DNA of 64,000 bases from an uncultured Clostridia bacterium (lineage in GTDB: Bacteria; Bacillota; Clostridia; Oscillospirales; Acutalibacteraceae). The DNA lies in contig CAJFPJ010000003.1 in NCBI GenBank assembly GCA_904399395.1, positions 1 through 64,000 of the forward strand. The letters run 5' to 3'. Both the position numbers and the translations under genes were made by a program. Below, one piece after another: positions 42,975 to 52,337 of the stretch. The notes under the pieces were generated by a model, which saw only the letters and a program-made list of their open reading frames with translations, did not search any database and had not been told where the DNA came from. How positions within the stretch are numbered: the first letter of the stretch is position 1; every line of letters begins with the position of its first letter.

Positions 42975-43706
42975 CTACCAAACCAAGTTTTCACAGACAG
43001 TGGACAAAAAGCTCGTATCTTTAATATAGTAATATGGCCACCCTTGCTGCGTTCCGCCCAGAGGATCCGCGAATTGGACCTTCGATTTATCGCTGTAAAT
43101 TGCATTGATAATCAGGCAATGACCTTTTGTCCCATAATGCCATTTTTCACCTAAAGGATTAATAATACACATAAACGCGGGCACCTTATTTGTTACAACA
43201 GCATTATAAGTATAGAGCTCTATAGAAGACTTCGTAGGCTTGTCTTTGCGTACATACCAATATTCGTTCTGCATCGCATCCATATAAGGAGCAATTTTAG
43301 AACTTTCTGTGCCTACAGCCATTATAGTTCCCATATCTTCAGCGATTTTACTTTGCTCATACGTAGCCCCCGTGATATATTTGAGCGCACTTTTTACACA
43401 GGCAGGTACGCAATACCAGTCATTTTCCTGCTGATAGATTGTAAAAGTCCCAGGAAGCGATATTTTGGTTACCACCCTTGGTTCAGGAGCGTTTTTTAGT
43501 TTTTCAACAGCTTCCAGCTTTTCCTCAAGCTTTAAAAGCTCTTCCTCCGTAAACTCCTGGGATCTGTCGGTATCAAAGATAACGCCCGTGTATATTTTCC
43601 CGTTCTCCTCATCCGCTTCCGTTTCAGATTCCGTGTCGGCATAGGCATTGACCCCAAAAGACATCAGCATTGCAATGGATAAAACCGCAGAAATCCATTT
43701 TTTCAT
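42975..43706 (-). CDS. secreted C39-family-like cysteine peptidase
   Basis: The 243-residue protein has a signal peptide (cleavage near AYA-D at residue 23), an acidic linker and a papain-like C39 domain (from about residue 83) with Cys99 in NDWYCVPACV, His196 in KGHCLIINAI and Asp214 in FADPLGG; Gln93 in YQQEN suits the oxyanion position. Unlike bacteriocin-exporter C39 domains it is not fused to an ABC transporter, so it is a free secreted enzyme of the peptidase C39-like family. The start at 43706 has GGGAG 10 bases ahead. Three lipoproteins follow on the same strand. Confidence 0.82.
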   Translation of the reverse strand: MKKWISAVLSIAMLMSFGVNAYADTESETEADEENGKIYTGVIFDTDRSQEFTEEELLKLEEKLEAVEKLKNAPEPRVVTKISLPGTFTIYQQENDWYCVPACVKSALKYITGATYEQSKIAEDMGTIMAVGTESSKIAPYMDAMQNEYWYVRKDKPTKSSIELYTYNAVVTNKVPAFMCIINPLGEKWHYGTKGHCLIINAIYSDKSKVQFADPLGGTQQGWPYYYIKDTSFLSTVCENLVW

Positions 43707-43925
43707 ATCGATCGCTCCCGCCTTTCTCTGCATCAAGATGCAGTTCCATTTGTCTTTCAGATTAAACTCCTAAAACTCCTTTTCTATCGTTTCTGTCCTC
43801 CGTCTCCCTCCTTCCGTCAAAACGCTTTCCGGCCGGTGGCCGGTATGCCGGGTTTTCTCCCTTTTTGTACCTCCTTTCAGCTTTTGTATTTGCAAGCCCG
43901 CCGTTTTCCACAATCCCCGCCTGGA

Positions 43926-44441
43926 TCAGCGGGAAACCGGCTTTTCCATTATGTAATCGTCCATAAAAAAACCTCCCCCGATATCCGCCTTCTGTTCCCT
44001 TACGATTGTAAGCCCCATAGCTTTATAGGCCGCGATGGTGTTGTCATTATGGCGGTTTACCGTCAGCCATATTTTAGAAAGCCCTCTCTGTCTGCAGAGA
44101 TCCTCCAGAAAATTCATGGCCTGCCGGGCATATCCCTTCCCACGATTTTCCTTCTGCAGATAAAGCTTGCTGAGAAAAAGCTCCCCGTTTTCCGCGTGAA
44201 TTCCTGTGTAGCCCACGGCTCTTCCCTCCAAAAGGAGCAGGAAATACTCATACCCCTGGCGGAGCTGTTCCGTCACCGCAGGCACGGACTGGAATTTTTC
44301 CACCATATACTCCACTTGCGCCCCGCCGATAATGGGCGTGAAATGCTCATGCCAGATGCCTTCCGCAAGAGTGCACAGTTCTTCTATATTACCATCTGTT
44401 TTTACAGGATAAAATTCAACTATATGGATTCTGTCTTTCAT
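43926..44441 (-). CDS. GNAT family N-acetyltransferase
   Basis: The 171-residue protein transfers an acetyl group from acetyl-CoA to an amine, substrate unknown. It has a GYTGIHAENGELFLSKLYL beta 4 region near 77-95 and the acetyl-CoA loop QKENRGKGYARQAM near 98-110 (R-G-x-G-x-A). NRHNDNTIAAYKAMGL near 130 is the usual C-terminal motif. AAGGAAT precedes ATG. It sits behind a highly structured leader of about 260 bases. Confidence 0.85.
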   Translation of the reverse strand: MKDRIHIVEFYPVKTDGNIEELCTLAEGIWHEHFTPIIGGAQVEYMVEKFQSVPAVTEQLRQGYEYFLLLLEGRAVGYTGIHAENGELFLSKLYLQKENRGKGYARQAMNFLEDLCRQRGLSKIWLTVNRHNDNTIAAYKAMGLTIVREQKADIGGGFFMDDYIMEKPVSR

Positions 44442-44495
44442 AGTAGCAATATTCCTTTCTGCTTTCTACATCATATGTTGGTAGTTTTCGATCCC

Positions 44496-44703
44496 TCTCA
44501 TGCTTCTGTAGATAGGCCGCCCATAGCATAAGAGAGAATCTCCCCTATGAGAGACGGTGCATACCGCCTCCCAACCTGAAATTGGTCCTCATCCCTTTGC
44601 AATTCTCCATGCCGGAAAATCATACCGGCACTCTCTGCGCGTAGGCGTTTCACGCCGTTAGGGAGGATTTCTCTTATAAACAGCGAATTTCACGTTGTTT
44701 ATA
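44496..44703 (-). ncRNA. structured leader or non-coding RNA, about 200 nt
   Basis: Downstream of a minus-strand extended -10 promoter the RNA folds by eye into a 5' hairpin (44675-44703, 11-bp stem TATAAACAACG/CGCTGTTTATA), then a long imperfect closing stem (AGAGAAATCCTCCCTAA near 44658-44674 with TAGGGGAGATTCTCT near 44533-44547) that encloses four hairpins: GGCG/CGCC (44644-44656), TGCCGG/CCGGCA (about 44610-44630), CCAA/TTGG (about 44571-44585) and GAGGCGGT/ACCGTCTC (about 44550-44570). A further 10-bp stem lies at 44496-44535. It is too elaborate for a plain leader. It recalls Firmicute raiA-type RNAs or an unknown riboswitch, but identity is not proven. Confidence 0.6.
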
Positions 44704-44705
44704 TC

Positions 44706-44714
44706 AGTATACCA
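44706..44714 (-). promoter_or_regulatory. extended -10 promoter of the structured RNA
   Basis: TGGTATACT on the minus strand is an extended -10 element (TGn TATACT). No good -35 is seen. The predicted start falls at the 5' hairpin of the structured RNA. Confidence 0.55.
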
Positions 44715-44802
44715 CATATTTTCCTTCACGGATTATAATTTTAAAAATTTTATAAATATTTTTCTTATATTCTGAAATTTTTCTTCTCTTTTTACAAGAG
44801 CG

Positions 44803-44831
44803 TTGCAAGAAAAGCAAAGGCGGTTTATAAT
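44803..44831 (+). promoter_or_regulatory. promoter of MTA/SAH nucleosidase
   Basis: TTGCAA (44803-44808), 17 bases, TATAAT (44826-44831), plus strand, about 48 bases before the start codon. Confidence 0.75.
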
Positions 44832-44885
44832 ATCCTTGCAAAGACCGGCGGGGAACCGCCGCTGAAACAGTTAAGGGGGAATAGT

Positions 44886-45635
44886 ATGACCATGCCGCAG
44901 TATGCACCTGCCGGAAATAAAAAGAACGCCGGGAAACGTATTGGCATTATCGGCGCTATGGATATTGAAATCGAAAAAATCGTCTCCACTATGGAGAACC
45001 ACCGGGAGGAACATGCCGGAGGGCTTGTTTTTCATCTGGGGATCATCCGGGAGCGGGAATGCGTGGCCTCCGTCTGCGGTGAGGGAAAGGTAAATTCCGC
45101 CGTCTGCGCCCAAACCATGCTTTTGCGGTACAACCCCTGCTGTGTCATCAACGTAGGCGTGGCGGGAGGAATCGGGAAAGGCATCGCCATCGGCGATCTG
45201 GTGGCAGCTTCTTCCGTTGTGCAGCATGATTTTGATGTAACAGCCTTGGGCTATAAGCTGGGGGAGATCCCTTCCCTGAAAGAAGTATACCTTCCCACAG
45301 ATACGACTCTTACCGACCTGGCCCTGGAGTGCGCCGCCAAAGTGTATCCCGGCGGGCTTCACAAGGGCGTGATCGCTTCCGGAGATCAGTTTATTGCCGG
45401 GCCCGAAACCTTCAAGCGCATTCGGGAACAGTTCGACGCCCTGGCTTGTGAAATGGAGGGGGCCAGCATCGGGCAGGTTTGCGTTATGAACCAAGTTCCT
45501 TTCACTGTGCTGCGGGCCATTTCCGACAATGGAGACAGCACCGCCCACGTGGACTATCCTCAATTTGCCCGGGAGGCCGCAGAAAAGTCTCAAAAACTCA
45601 TGGTTGAGCTTATAGGCCGCCTTCCTGAGGCCTGA
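44886..45635 (+). CDS. mtnN: 5'-methylthioadenosine/S-adenosylhomocysteine nucleosidase
   Basis: The enzyme cleaves MTA and SAH to adenine and a thioribose, recycling SAM by-products. The 249-residue protein has RIGIIGAMDIEIEKI at the N terminus, a CGEGKVNSAVCAQ segment near 65, INVGVAGGIG near 88, ASGDQFI near 163 and CEMEGASIGQVC near 183 with the catalytic Glu/Asp pair (later AISDNGD). An N-terminal extension of 18 residues precedes the usual start, so the true start could be later, but GGGGG lies before ATG 44886. It is followed by a cyclase gene. Confidence 0.92.
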   Translation: MTMPQYAPAGNKKNAGKRIGIIGAMDIEIEKIVSTMENHREEHAGGLVFHLGIIRERECVASVCGEGKVNSAVCAQTMLLRYNPCCVINVGVAGGIGKGIAIGDLVAASSVVQHDFDVTALGYKLGEIPSLKEVYLPTDTTLTDLALECAAKVYPGGLHKGVIASGDQFIAGPETFKRIREQFDALACEMEGASIGQVCVMNQVPFTVLRAISDNGDSTAHVDYPQFAREAAEKSQKLMVELIGRLPEA

Positions 45636-45706
45636 GCTGGAATCACTGAAGCTATTACCGTCTTTCTGAAAAGCAGAAAGCCATATAACTTTGCAAGGAG
45701 GATTGT

Positions 45707-46294
45707 ATGACTATGAAAATCATAGATATTTCCAGAGAGCTGATTTCCGCATCCGTATATCCGGGGGACCCTGCTCCTCATCGGGAGATACTCCGCCGGA
45801 TGGAACAGGGCGACATGTGCAATCTTTCGGCCTTTTACTCCGGCTGCCATTCCGCCACCCATCTGGACGCTCCCCTTCATTTTGTAGAGGGCGGCGAAAC
45901 CATCGACCAGATTCCTTTGGAACGCTTTTACGGCCCCTGCACCGTGGTGGACGCTGTTGGCCTTATCACCGGGGCGGACATAGACCGCATCATAGGTTCC
46001 TGCCAGAAAAAAATCCTCTTCCGCGGGAACGGGGAGGCCTTTTTGACCCAGAGCGCCGCCTTCGCCCTTTCGGAGGCCGGAGTGGAGCTGGTGGGTACCG
46101 ACGCCCAGAGTGTGGCTGCCGCCGGGGATGAAACCGCACCTCATGTGGGCCTTTTGGGGGCCGGTATCATCGCCCTGGAAGGGCTCGACCTCACAAATGC
46201 TGAACCGGGGGAGTATATTCTTTGCGCCTTCCCCGTTTATCTCGCAGGCGCGGAGGCTTCTCTCACCAGAGCCGTGCTGCTGAAAGAGGAATAA
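45707..46294 (+). CDS. cyclase/kynurenine-formamidase family hydrolase
   Basis: This 195-residue metal-dependent amidase family protein has IDISRELISASVYPGDP, the metal motif HSATHLDAPLHF (residues 46-57, a variant of H-x-GTHxDAP in which GT is AT) and GIDxxS-like LVGTDAQSVAA near 125. Some members hydrolyse N-formylkynurenine or act on cyclic amides; the substrate here is not known. AAGGAGG precedes ATG, and it lies 71 bases after the nucleosidase gene on the same strand, ending before a terminator. Confidence 0.8.
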   Translation: MTMKIIDISRELISASVYPGDPAPHREILRRMEQGDMCNLSAFYSGCHSATHLDAPLHFVEGGETIDQIPLERFYGPCTVVDAVGLITGADIDRIIGSCQKKILFRGNGEAFLTQSAAFALSEAGVELVGTDAQSVAAAGDETAPHVGLLGAGIIALEGLDLTNAEPGEYILCAFPVYLAGAEASLTRAVLLKEE

Positions 46295-46334
46295 AGAGAA
46301 AAGCTTCTTTTGCTTTTGCATATACTGCGAAAAC

Positions 46335-46371
46335 AAGCTGCCCGAAAGGTGTTTGACCTTCCGGGCAGCTT
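46335..46371. terminator. bidirectional terminator
   Basis: AAGCTGCCCGAAAGGT/ACCTTCCGGGCAGCTT is a 16-bp stem with one mismatch and loop GTTTG, between convergent cyclase and malY genes. T-rich sequence follows on both strands. Confidence 0.75.
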
Positions 46372-46381
46372 ATTTCTTATC

Positions 46382-47560
46382 TTATTCCTTTACCTGTATA
46401 TCTCCCAGGGCATCCGCCAGCCGTCTCAACGCTTCACCCAGAATCTGCTCGGGGCAGGCGATGTTGATGCGTTCGAAGCCCTCCCCTTCCTTGCCGAAGA
46501 TATAACCCTCGTCCAGATACAGGCCATGGGAGACCATTCTTTCTTCCAGCTCTTCTTTGGAAAGGCCGGAGCGGGTAAAATCCACCCATTTCAGATAGGT
46601 TCCCTCCAGGGGAGAGGCCACGGCCCAGGGCAGGCGCTCCTTCAAGAAGCCGTCCACCAGATCGGAATTCTTCTTGATAACCTGCAGGCATTCATCCAGC
46701 CAAGGCTCCGCCCCGGTATAGGCCGCTTCACAGGCCCTGAATCCCAGAAAACTCGGTCCGCCATGAAGCTCCTTGCGAAATGCCTCCCGCATATCGGGAT
46801 CCGCTATGATGATATTGGAAGTCTGCATGCCCGCGATATTAAAGGTCTTGCTGGGGGCCGTGCACACGACGGTGCGCTTTTGAAGCTCCGGCACAACCTT
46901 CGTAAACACCGTGTGGGTGCAGCCCGGCATGATCAGGTCAAAATGGATCTCATCAGAAACCACCAGCAGATCATGCTTCAGGCAGATATCCCCCAGCTTT
47001 CTGAGTTCATCCTCACTCCAGACACGGCCCACCGGATTGTGAGGGCTGCAGAGGAGAAAAATTTTATTCTCGGGCGCCGCTGCGGCTTTTTCAAAGGCTT
47101 CAAAATCGATCTCGTAGCGGCCGCCATTGTTGATTAGGGGGCATTCCACCGTATGGCTGCCCTTTTCCCGGGAAGCTCCGAAGAAAGGCGGGTAAATGGG
47201 AGGCATAATGATAACGCCGCAGTTCTCCCCGCCAAAGGCCCTTACCGCCGCTCCCAAAGCGGGCACAACACCGTTGGAAGGGCAGATCCACTCCTTTTCG
47301 ATCTTCCATCCATGGCGGCGTTCCATCCAGGAACACACAGCCGCCTTATAGGCCTCGTTCATGCAGGTGTAGCCCATCACCTCTGTATCCAGGACTTTTT
47401 TCAGCCCATCCCGGATTTCCGGCGCCAAAGCAAATTCCATATCCGCCACTGAAAGAGGAACAATTCCCTCCGGGAAGGTGCCATCCTTTCGGCGAATCAT
47501 CTCCCATTTTTCTGCTCCGGCTTCCCGCCGGTCCACCACTGTCTCAAAATCATACTGCAT
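46382..47560 (-). CDS. MalY/PatB-type C-S lyase (cystathionine beta-lyase)
   Basis: This PLP enzyme of aminotransferase class I/II fold cleaves C-S bonds of cystathionine or cysteine conjugates. The 392-residue protein starts MQYDFETVVDRREAGAEKWE, has VPLSVADMEFALAPEI near 40 (the typical VPMWVADMDF of MalY), LCSPHNPVGRVW near 165, VSDEIHFDLIMPG near 195 and the PLP lysine in TAPSKTFNIAGMQ near 235. Start at 47560 has GGAGG. It is a single gene; nearby MTA/SAH nucleosidase gives a sulfur amino-acid setting. Confidence 0.9.
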   Translation of the reverse strand: MQYDFETVVDRREAGAEKWEMIRRKDGTFPEGIVPLSVADMEFALAPEIRDGLKKVLDTEVMGYTCMNEAYKAAVCSWMERRHGWKIEKEWICPSNGVVPALGAAVRAFGGENCGVIIMPPIYPPFFGASREKGSHTVECPLINNGGRYEIDFEAFEKAAAAPENKIFLLCSPHNPVGRVWSEDELRKLGDICLKHDLLVVSDEIHFDLIMPGCTHTVFTKVVPELQKRTVVCTAPSKTFNIAGMQTSNIIIADPDMREAFRKELHGGPSFLGFRACEAAYTGAEPWLDECLQVIKKNSDLVDGFLKERLPWAVASPLEGTYLKWVDFTRSGLSKEELEERMVSHGLYLDEGYIFGKEGEGFERINIACPEQILGEALRRLADALGDIQVKE

Positions 47561-47740
47561 GATTCTTTCCTCCATTTCCTTCATTTCCATATTTGTTAAT
47601 TTGCTTCCGATTCTTCAGCACCGCAAAGCGTATGTATTCCAGTTTTGGGCAAATATCTTTTCTCCCTACTCCGAATTCACAATATTCTGAAACGCAAAAG
47701 GTTTCTCTCATAAAATCCGGGGCATTTAAACAATCCTAAT

Positions 47741-49996
47741 TTATCGGGATATTTGCTCAATCTCCACGCAGAAGGCAGGCCAGTCACCCCGAAGATTAGG
47801 GATCCGCAGGCCGGCCCCCATCAGAAGCCTGCCGCTGTATATTCCTTCCATAGCCGCGGCGGCCTGTTCGGCTCCGCCCCTTCCCTCCGCCTTGCAGGAG
47901 AGCTTGTATTCCAGCGCCGGGTCAAGGCCTTTCAGGCGGATAACCGGCATAGCCACATTGCAGCGCACATGGGTGATGACCCCAAACAGAAGGGCTTTCT
48001 TTTTATCCGGGGAAACATACTCCCAGGCGCAGAATTCCCGGTTTTTCGTCGGATCCGTCAGACGGTAATACTCGCCCCGGTTGATGGTGTCATAATTTTT
48101 CTTATAAAAGGCCACCTGCTCCCGGACCATATCCCGTTCCTCATCCGTCAGGGTATTGAGATCCAATTCGTACCCGAAGGTGCCTGCCATGGCCACCACG
48201 CCTCTGGTGTAGAAGGGGGTGGTCCGGCCCGTCTGATGGTTGGGAGAGGCGGAAACATGGGCCCCCACGGAACTCATGGGGTAGCCGAAGGAGGTGCCGT
48301 ATTGGATCTCCAGCCGCTCAATGGCGTCGGTATTATCGCTGCACCAGCTCTGGGGCATGTAATACAGCATTCCTGCATCAAACCGCCCGCCGCCGCTGGA
48401 GCATCCCTCAAAGAGCACATGGGGGAATTCTCCTGTAAGCCGCTCCATGAGCTCATAGACTCCCAGCATATACCGATGGCAGACCTCCCCCTGTCTCTCC
48501 GGCGATAAGCCCGCGCTCCACACCTCTGTAAGATGACGGTTCATATCCCATTTTACATATTCGATATTGGCCGAAGAAAGCACCGCCGCCATCTGGTCGT
48601 GGATATTCTCCCGCACTTCTTTCCGGGAAAAATCCAGCACCAATTGATACCTGCTGCGGCTATAACCCCTTCCCGGTACATGGAGGAACCAATCCGGGTG
48701 GGCTCGGAAGAGATCGCTGTCCTCGCTGACCATCTCCGGCTCAAACCACACGCCCAGTTTCATGCCCAGAGCGTTCACTTTCTCGCAAAGGGCCTTCATG
48801 CCGCCGGGGAGCTTCTTCTCGTTTACCTTCCAATCCCCCAGGCCGGACCAATCGTCATCCCGCTTGCCGAACCAGCCATCGTCCATCACCAGGAGCTCCA
48901 CCCCCAGCTTGCTGGCTGTCTCTGCGATCTTCACAAGCTTTTCCGTGTCAAAATGGAAATAGGTGGCTTCCCAGTTATTGATGAGCACCGGTCTGCGGCG
49001 GTCCTTCCAATAGCCGCGGCAGAGATTTTCCCGGTAAAGCCGGTGATATTTCTGAGAAAGGGCGGTGAGTCCCGCCGGGCTGTAGCAGAACACCGCCTCC
49101 GGCGCCTGGAAGCTCTCCCCATCCAAAAGTCTCCACCGGAAGTTTTCCGGGTTCAATCCCATGGTGAGCCGTGTCAGACTCAGTTGGTTTTTCTCCGCCA
49201 CGGCGGCAAAATTCCCGCTGTAGACGAAAGAAAGACCCCAGCAGCGGCCAAAGTCCTCCGTGGCGTTGTGATCGCAGAGAATCACGAAAGGATTCTGCTG
49301 GGCGCTGGAGGTTCCCCGGATACTGTCAATAACCGTTTTCCCGTGGGCCACCGGCCGGCGCTCCACATTCCGCTCCATGCAGTGGCGGCCCCAGAAGCTG
49401 ATGAGATCCAGCTCCTCGTCGTCGTTTATATCCATGCAGGCGGAAAGCACCGCATTCAAGAACACCGTCTTCCCCGTCCGGTTTTCCACCCGGCAGGAGC
49501 GGGCGATAGCGTCCTCCTTCTCAAACACGGAATACAGCAGATAGACGCAAAGATCCTCCGCGCTGTCCTTCAGGCAGATTTCCAGCGTCTCCGCCCCATT
49601 CTCCTTTGTTTCATAGAGGGCCGGAAGCCCCTGAAGCCCCGGCTTTTTTTCCAGCATTCTGTGGGAAGCGTAACGCAAATCCAGAGTTTTTCCGCCGTTT
49701 TCAAATTCCGCTCCGATGCAGGGTGTGCGAAAATCTCCCGCCCCCGCCGCGGGGTATTCCTGAGGCTGGCAGTCCAAGGAATAGGTCCTGTCCCTCCCTA
49801 AATCGTTGGGGCAGGCGCATAAACCCCTGTCTTCCCTATGGAGCAAGTAGCCAGTATCCTCCTGGCCGATGCGGTCCCCATAATACAGATGCAATAGGTA
49901 TCCGTATGTATCTGCCTTCATCTGATAGGTGGATGTCTTTGTTTCTAATGTAAAAAGAGTTTCGCCTTGGGCGTTTTTTTCCACATATACCGCCAT
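47741..49996 (-). CDS. alpha-galactosidase, glycoside hydrolase family 36
   Basis: The enzyme releases terminal alpha-galactose, for example from raffinose-type sugars. The 751-residue length is typical of GH36. It has an N-terminal beta-supersandwich (to about 330), the barrel with MDDGWFGKRDDD near 371-381, the nucleophile D484 in YVKWDMNR, the acid/base D554 in CSDNTDAIE and a C-terminal beta domain. No signal peptide, so it works inside the cell on imported oligosaccharides. No transporter is adjacent in the window. It ends before the convergent-free gap to malY. Confidence 0.93.
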   Translation of the reverse strand: MAVYVEKNAQGETLFTLETKTSTYQMKADTYGYLLHLYYGDRIGQEDTGYLLHREDRGLCACPNDLGRDRTYSLDCQPQEYPAAGAGDFRTPCIGAEFENGGKTLDLRYASHRMLEKKPGLQGLPALYETKENGAETLEICLKDSAEDLCVYLLYSVFEKEDAIARSCRVENRTGKTVFLNAVLSACMDINDDEELDLISFWGRHCMERNVERRPVAHGKTVIDSIRGTSSAQQNPFVILCDHNATEDFGRCWGLSFVYSGNFAAVAEKNQLSLTRLTMGLNPENFRWRLLDGESFQAPEAVFCYSPAGLTALSQKYHRLYRENLCRGYWKDRRRPVLINNWEATYFHFDTEKLVKIAETASKLGVELLVMDDGWFGKRDDDWSGLGDWKVNEKKLPGGMKALCEKVNALGMKLGVWFEPEMVSEDSDLFRAHPDWFLHVPGRGYSRSRYQLVLDFSRKEVRENIHDQMAAVLSSANIEYVKWDMNRHLTEVWSAGLSPERQGEVCHRYMLGVYELMERLTGEFPHVLFEGCSSGGGRFDAGMLYYMPQSWCSDNTDAIERLEIQYGTSFGYPMSSVGAHVSASPNHQTGRTTPFYTRGVVAMAGTFGYELDLNTLTDEERDMVREQVAFYKKNYDTINRGEYYRLTDPTKNREFCAWEYVSPDKKKALLFGVITHVRCNVAMPVIRLKGLDPALEYKLSCKAEGRGGAEQAAAAMEGIYSGRLLMGAGLRIPNLRGDWPAFCVEIEQISR

Positions 49997-50123
49997 AGAA
50001 ATCTCTCCTTCTCAGCCTTTAGCCGCTTTAATACCGGCCTCTGTTTTCTTTTACCTTTCCATTATATCTGCGGCACACATGCATTTCAACCGATATGGTT
50101 ATATTAGAGGCCATATGTATATC

Positions 50124-50157
50124 AAAAAGCGGACGCACTGCTGTGTGTCCGCTTTCT
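50124..50157 (-). terminator. terminator of the V-ATPase operon
   Basis: AAAGCGGACACAC/GTGCGTCCGCTTT-like 13-bp stem with one wobble pair and a 4-base loop is followed on the minus strand by TTTTTGAT. It lies 50 bases after the subunit D stop. Confidence 0.75.
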
Positions 50158-50207
50158 AGAGTCAATGGAAACAAAGCCCACGCTCTTTATCATATTCTTC
50201 ATAACGT

Positions 50208-50888
50208 TCAGCCCAAAATCGGTGTCTTCTTCTGTTTCTGGCTGTAATGGTGGGTCTGCTCCAGCATCATGTCCTTGACCTTCATCAGGCGGATCTGTGT
50301 GCTGCGCTCGTTTTCATCCAGCTTCATAGTGATATAGCGAATATTTTCCTGCAGCTCCGGGATCATCACATGTTCCAGAGCATTTACCCTCCGGCGGGTC
50401 TTTTCGATCTCCGCCGCCATAAGCTGACAGGATTTTTCCACCTCTGCCAGCCGCAGCATTTGGGGGAGCACCTCAGAAAGAGACTTCACGGCTGCATCCA
50501 GATCCCCGGAGGTAAACGCAAAGCCATAGGAATAGATATCGTTGGGATCCGCTGTGCGAGGTTTCGCCTTCAGAACAGGAAGTTCCACGCTCATCACGTT
50601 CCTTACCCCCGCTTCCAAAGTGATCTCCTGCTTTGGTGCCAGCAGAGCCGTGTCCAAAACAGCTCCAGGCGTAAAGGCCCTGGCCAACAGAAAATTTTTA
50701 TTGGCAGCCTCAATTCCCTTTTCCACTTTCTCCCGGAGGGCTTTGTTTTCCCTGACCATTTCCAGGAACTGGCGCATAAGCTCATCCCGCTTATCCTTCA
50801 GAAGTTTATGTCCCCTCATGGCGGTAACCAATTTCTTTTTCAATCTGGTCAGTTCCATCCTGGTGGGATTCACATGTGCAAAAGCCAT
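50208..50888 (-). CDS. ntpD: V-type ATP synthase subunit D
   Basis: Subunit D is the central stalk coiled coil turned by the A3B3 ring. The 226-residue protein starts MAFAHVNPTRMELTRLKKKL, the standard N terminus, and is mostly long charged helices with RRVNALEHVMIPELQENIRYI near 170-190. GGGAGGAGG precedes ATG. It is the last gene of the nine-gene operon; a terminator follows. Confidence 0.95.
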   Translation of the reverse strand: MAFAHVNPTRMELTRLKKKLVTAMRGHKLLKDKRDELMRQFLEMVRENKALREKVEKGIEAANKNFLLARAFTPGAVLDTALLAPKQEITLEAGVRNVMSVELPVLKAKPRTADPNDIYSYGFAFTSGDLDAAVKSLSEVLPQMLRLAEVEKSCQLMAAEIEKTRRRVNALEHVMIPELQENIRYITMKLDENERSTQIRLMKVKDMMLEQTHHYSQKQKKTPILG

Positions 50889-50936
50889 ATGCAGCCTCCT
50901 CCCTTAAGAGATAACCGTCCGGCGTCCAATTCCAGC

Positions 50937-52337
50937 TCATAGTTTCCGGGTTGCCCGCGCCCTGCGCGCTGCATCATAATACCGATCCAAAAATTCATCT
51001 TTGACACGTTTTAGCTCTGAGCGGGGCAAAATGGATAAAAGTTCCCACCCCAGCTGGAGGGTTTCTTCAATATCCCGGTTGGCGGTATACCCCTGGGAAA
51101 CGTATTCTCTCTCAAAGGCATCCGCGAATTCCGCATAGAGCTTATCCATATCCGTCAGGGCCGCCTCTCCCAGAACCACCATCAATTCCTTTGCATCCTT
51201 GCCTCTGGCATAGGCGCTGAAAAGTTGATTCATGGTGTTGGCGTGGTCCGCCCTTGTTTTTCCTTCGCCGATACCCTTATCCTTCAGACGTGAAAGAGAG
51301 GGAAGCACATCGATGGGCGGCGTAACGCCTTTGCGATACAGTTCCCGGCTCAGGATGATCTGCCCCTCTGTGATGTAGCCCGTCAGATCGGGGATGGGGT
51401 GTGTCTTATCGTCTTCGGGCATCGTCAAAATGGGGATCATGGTGATGCTGCCCGTTTTCCCCTTCTGCCGCCCTGCCCTCTCATAAAGGGAGGCCAAGTC
51501 CGTATACATATAGCCCGGGTAGCCCCTCCTTCCCGGGACTTCCTTTCTGGCGGCGGAAACCTCCCGCAGGGCATCGGCGTAGTTGGTGATATCCGTCAGG
51601 ATCACCAACACATGCATGTTCTTTTCAAAGGCCAGATATTCGGCGGCCGTCAGCGCCATGCGGGGGGTGGCGATCCTCTCCACAGCCGGATCATTGGCCA
51701 GATTTATAAACAACACTGCTCTGTCGATGGCCCCTGTCTCCCGGAAGCTCTCAATAAAAAAGTTCGATTCCTCAAAGGTGATGCCCATAGCTGCGAATAC
51801 CACCGCAAAGGGTTCATCCGTGCCCCGGACCTTGGCCTGCCGGGCGATCTGAGCCGCCAGATTGGCGTGAGGAAGGCCGCTGGCCGAGAAAATCGGCAGC
51901 TTCTGGCCTCTTACCAGGGTGTTGAGGCCGTCTATGGCTGAAATGCCCGTCTGGATGAACTCCTGGGGATAATTCCGGGCCGCAGGGTTAATGGGAAGGC
52001 CGTTGATGTCCATCCGCCTTTCCGGCAGAATCTCAGGACCTCCATCTATGGGACGGCCCAGCCCATCGAACACCCGGCTGAGCATATCTTCTGAAACGCC
52101 CAGTTCCATGCTCCGGCCCAAAAACCGCACCTTGCTGTTGCTCAGATTGATGCCGGTGGAGCTCTCAAAAAGCTGCACCAAAGCGTCTGTACCATTGATT
52201 TCCAGCACTTTGCAGCGGCGTTTTTCACCACTAAAGAGTTCTATTTCCCCCAGTTCGTTATACGTCACGCCTTCCACACCGCGCACCAGCATCAGAGGGC
52301 CCGCTACCTCCTCAATAGTTCTGTATTCCTTGGGCAT
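50937..52337 (-). CDS. ntpB: V-type ATP synthase subunit B
   Basis: The non-catalytic B subunit alternates with A in the hexamer. The 466-residue protein has [48 protein letters not shown] near 125-155 where the P-loop Gly-Lys is replaced (as normal for B), and [15 protein letters not shown] near 265. The ATG shares one base with the stop of the A gene (TGATG), so the two are made in equal amounts. Confidence 0.96.
   Translation of the reverse strand: MPKEYRTIEEVAGPLMLVRGVEGVTYNELGEIELFSGEKRRCKVLEINGTDALVQLFESSTGINLSNSKVRFLGRSMELGVSEDMLSRVFDGLGRPIDGGPEILPERRMDINGLPINPAARNYPQEFIQTGISAIDGLNTLVRGQKLPIFSASGLPHANLAAQIARQAKVRGTDEPFAVVFAAMGITFEESNFFIESFRETGAIDRAVLFINLANDPAVERIATPRMALTAAEYLAFEKNMHVLVILTDITNYADALREVSAARKEVPGRRGYPGYMYTDLASLYERAGRQKGKTGSITMIPILTMPEDDKTHPIPDLTGYITEGQIILSRELYRKGVTPPIDVLPSLSRLKDKGIGEGKTRADHANTMNQLFSAYARGKDAKELMVVLGEAALTDMDKLYAEFADAFEREYVSQGYTANRDIEETLQLGWELLSILPRSELKRVKDEFLDRYYDAARRARATRKL

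Noticed and set aside
48533..49801. 422-codon plus-strand frame opposite the alpha-galactosidase
   Set aside because: Arg/His/Pro-rich shadow of a clear GH36 gene.
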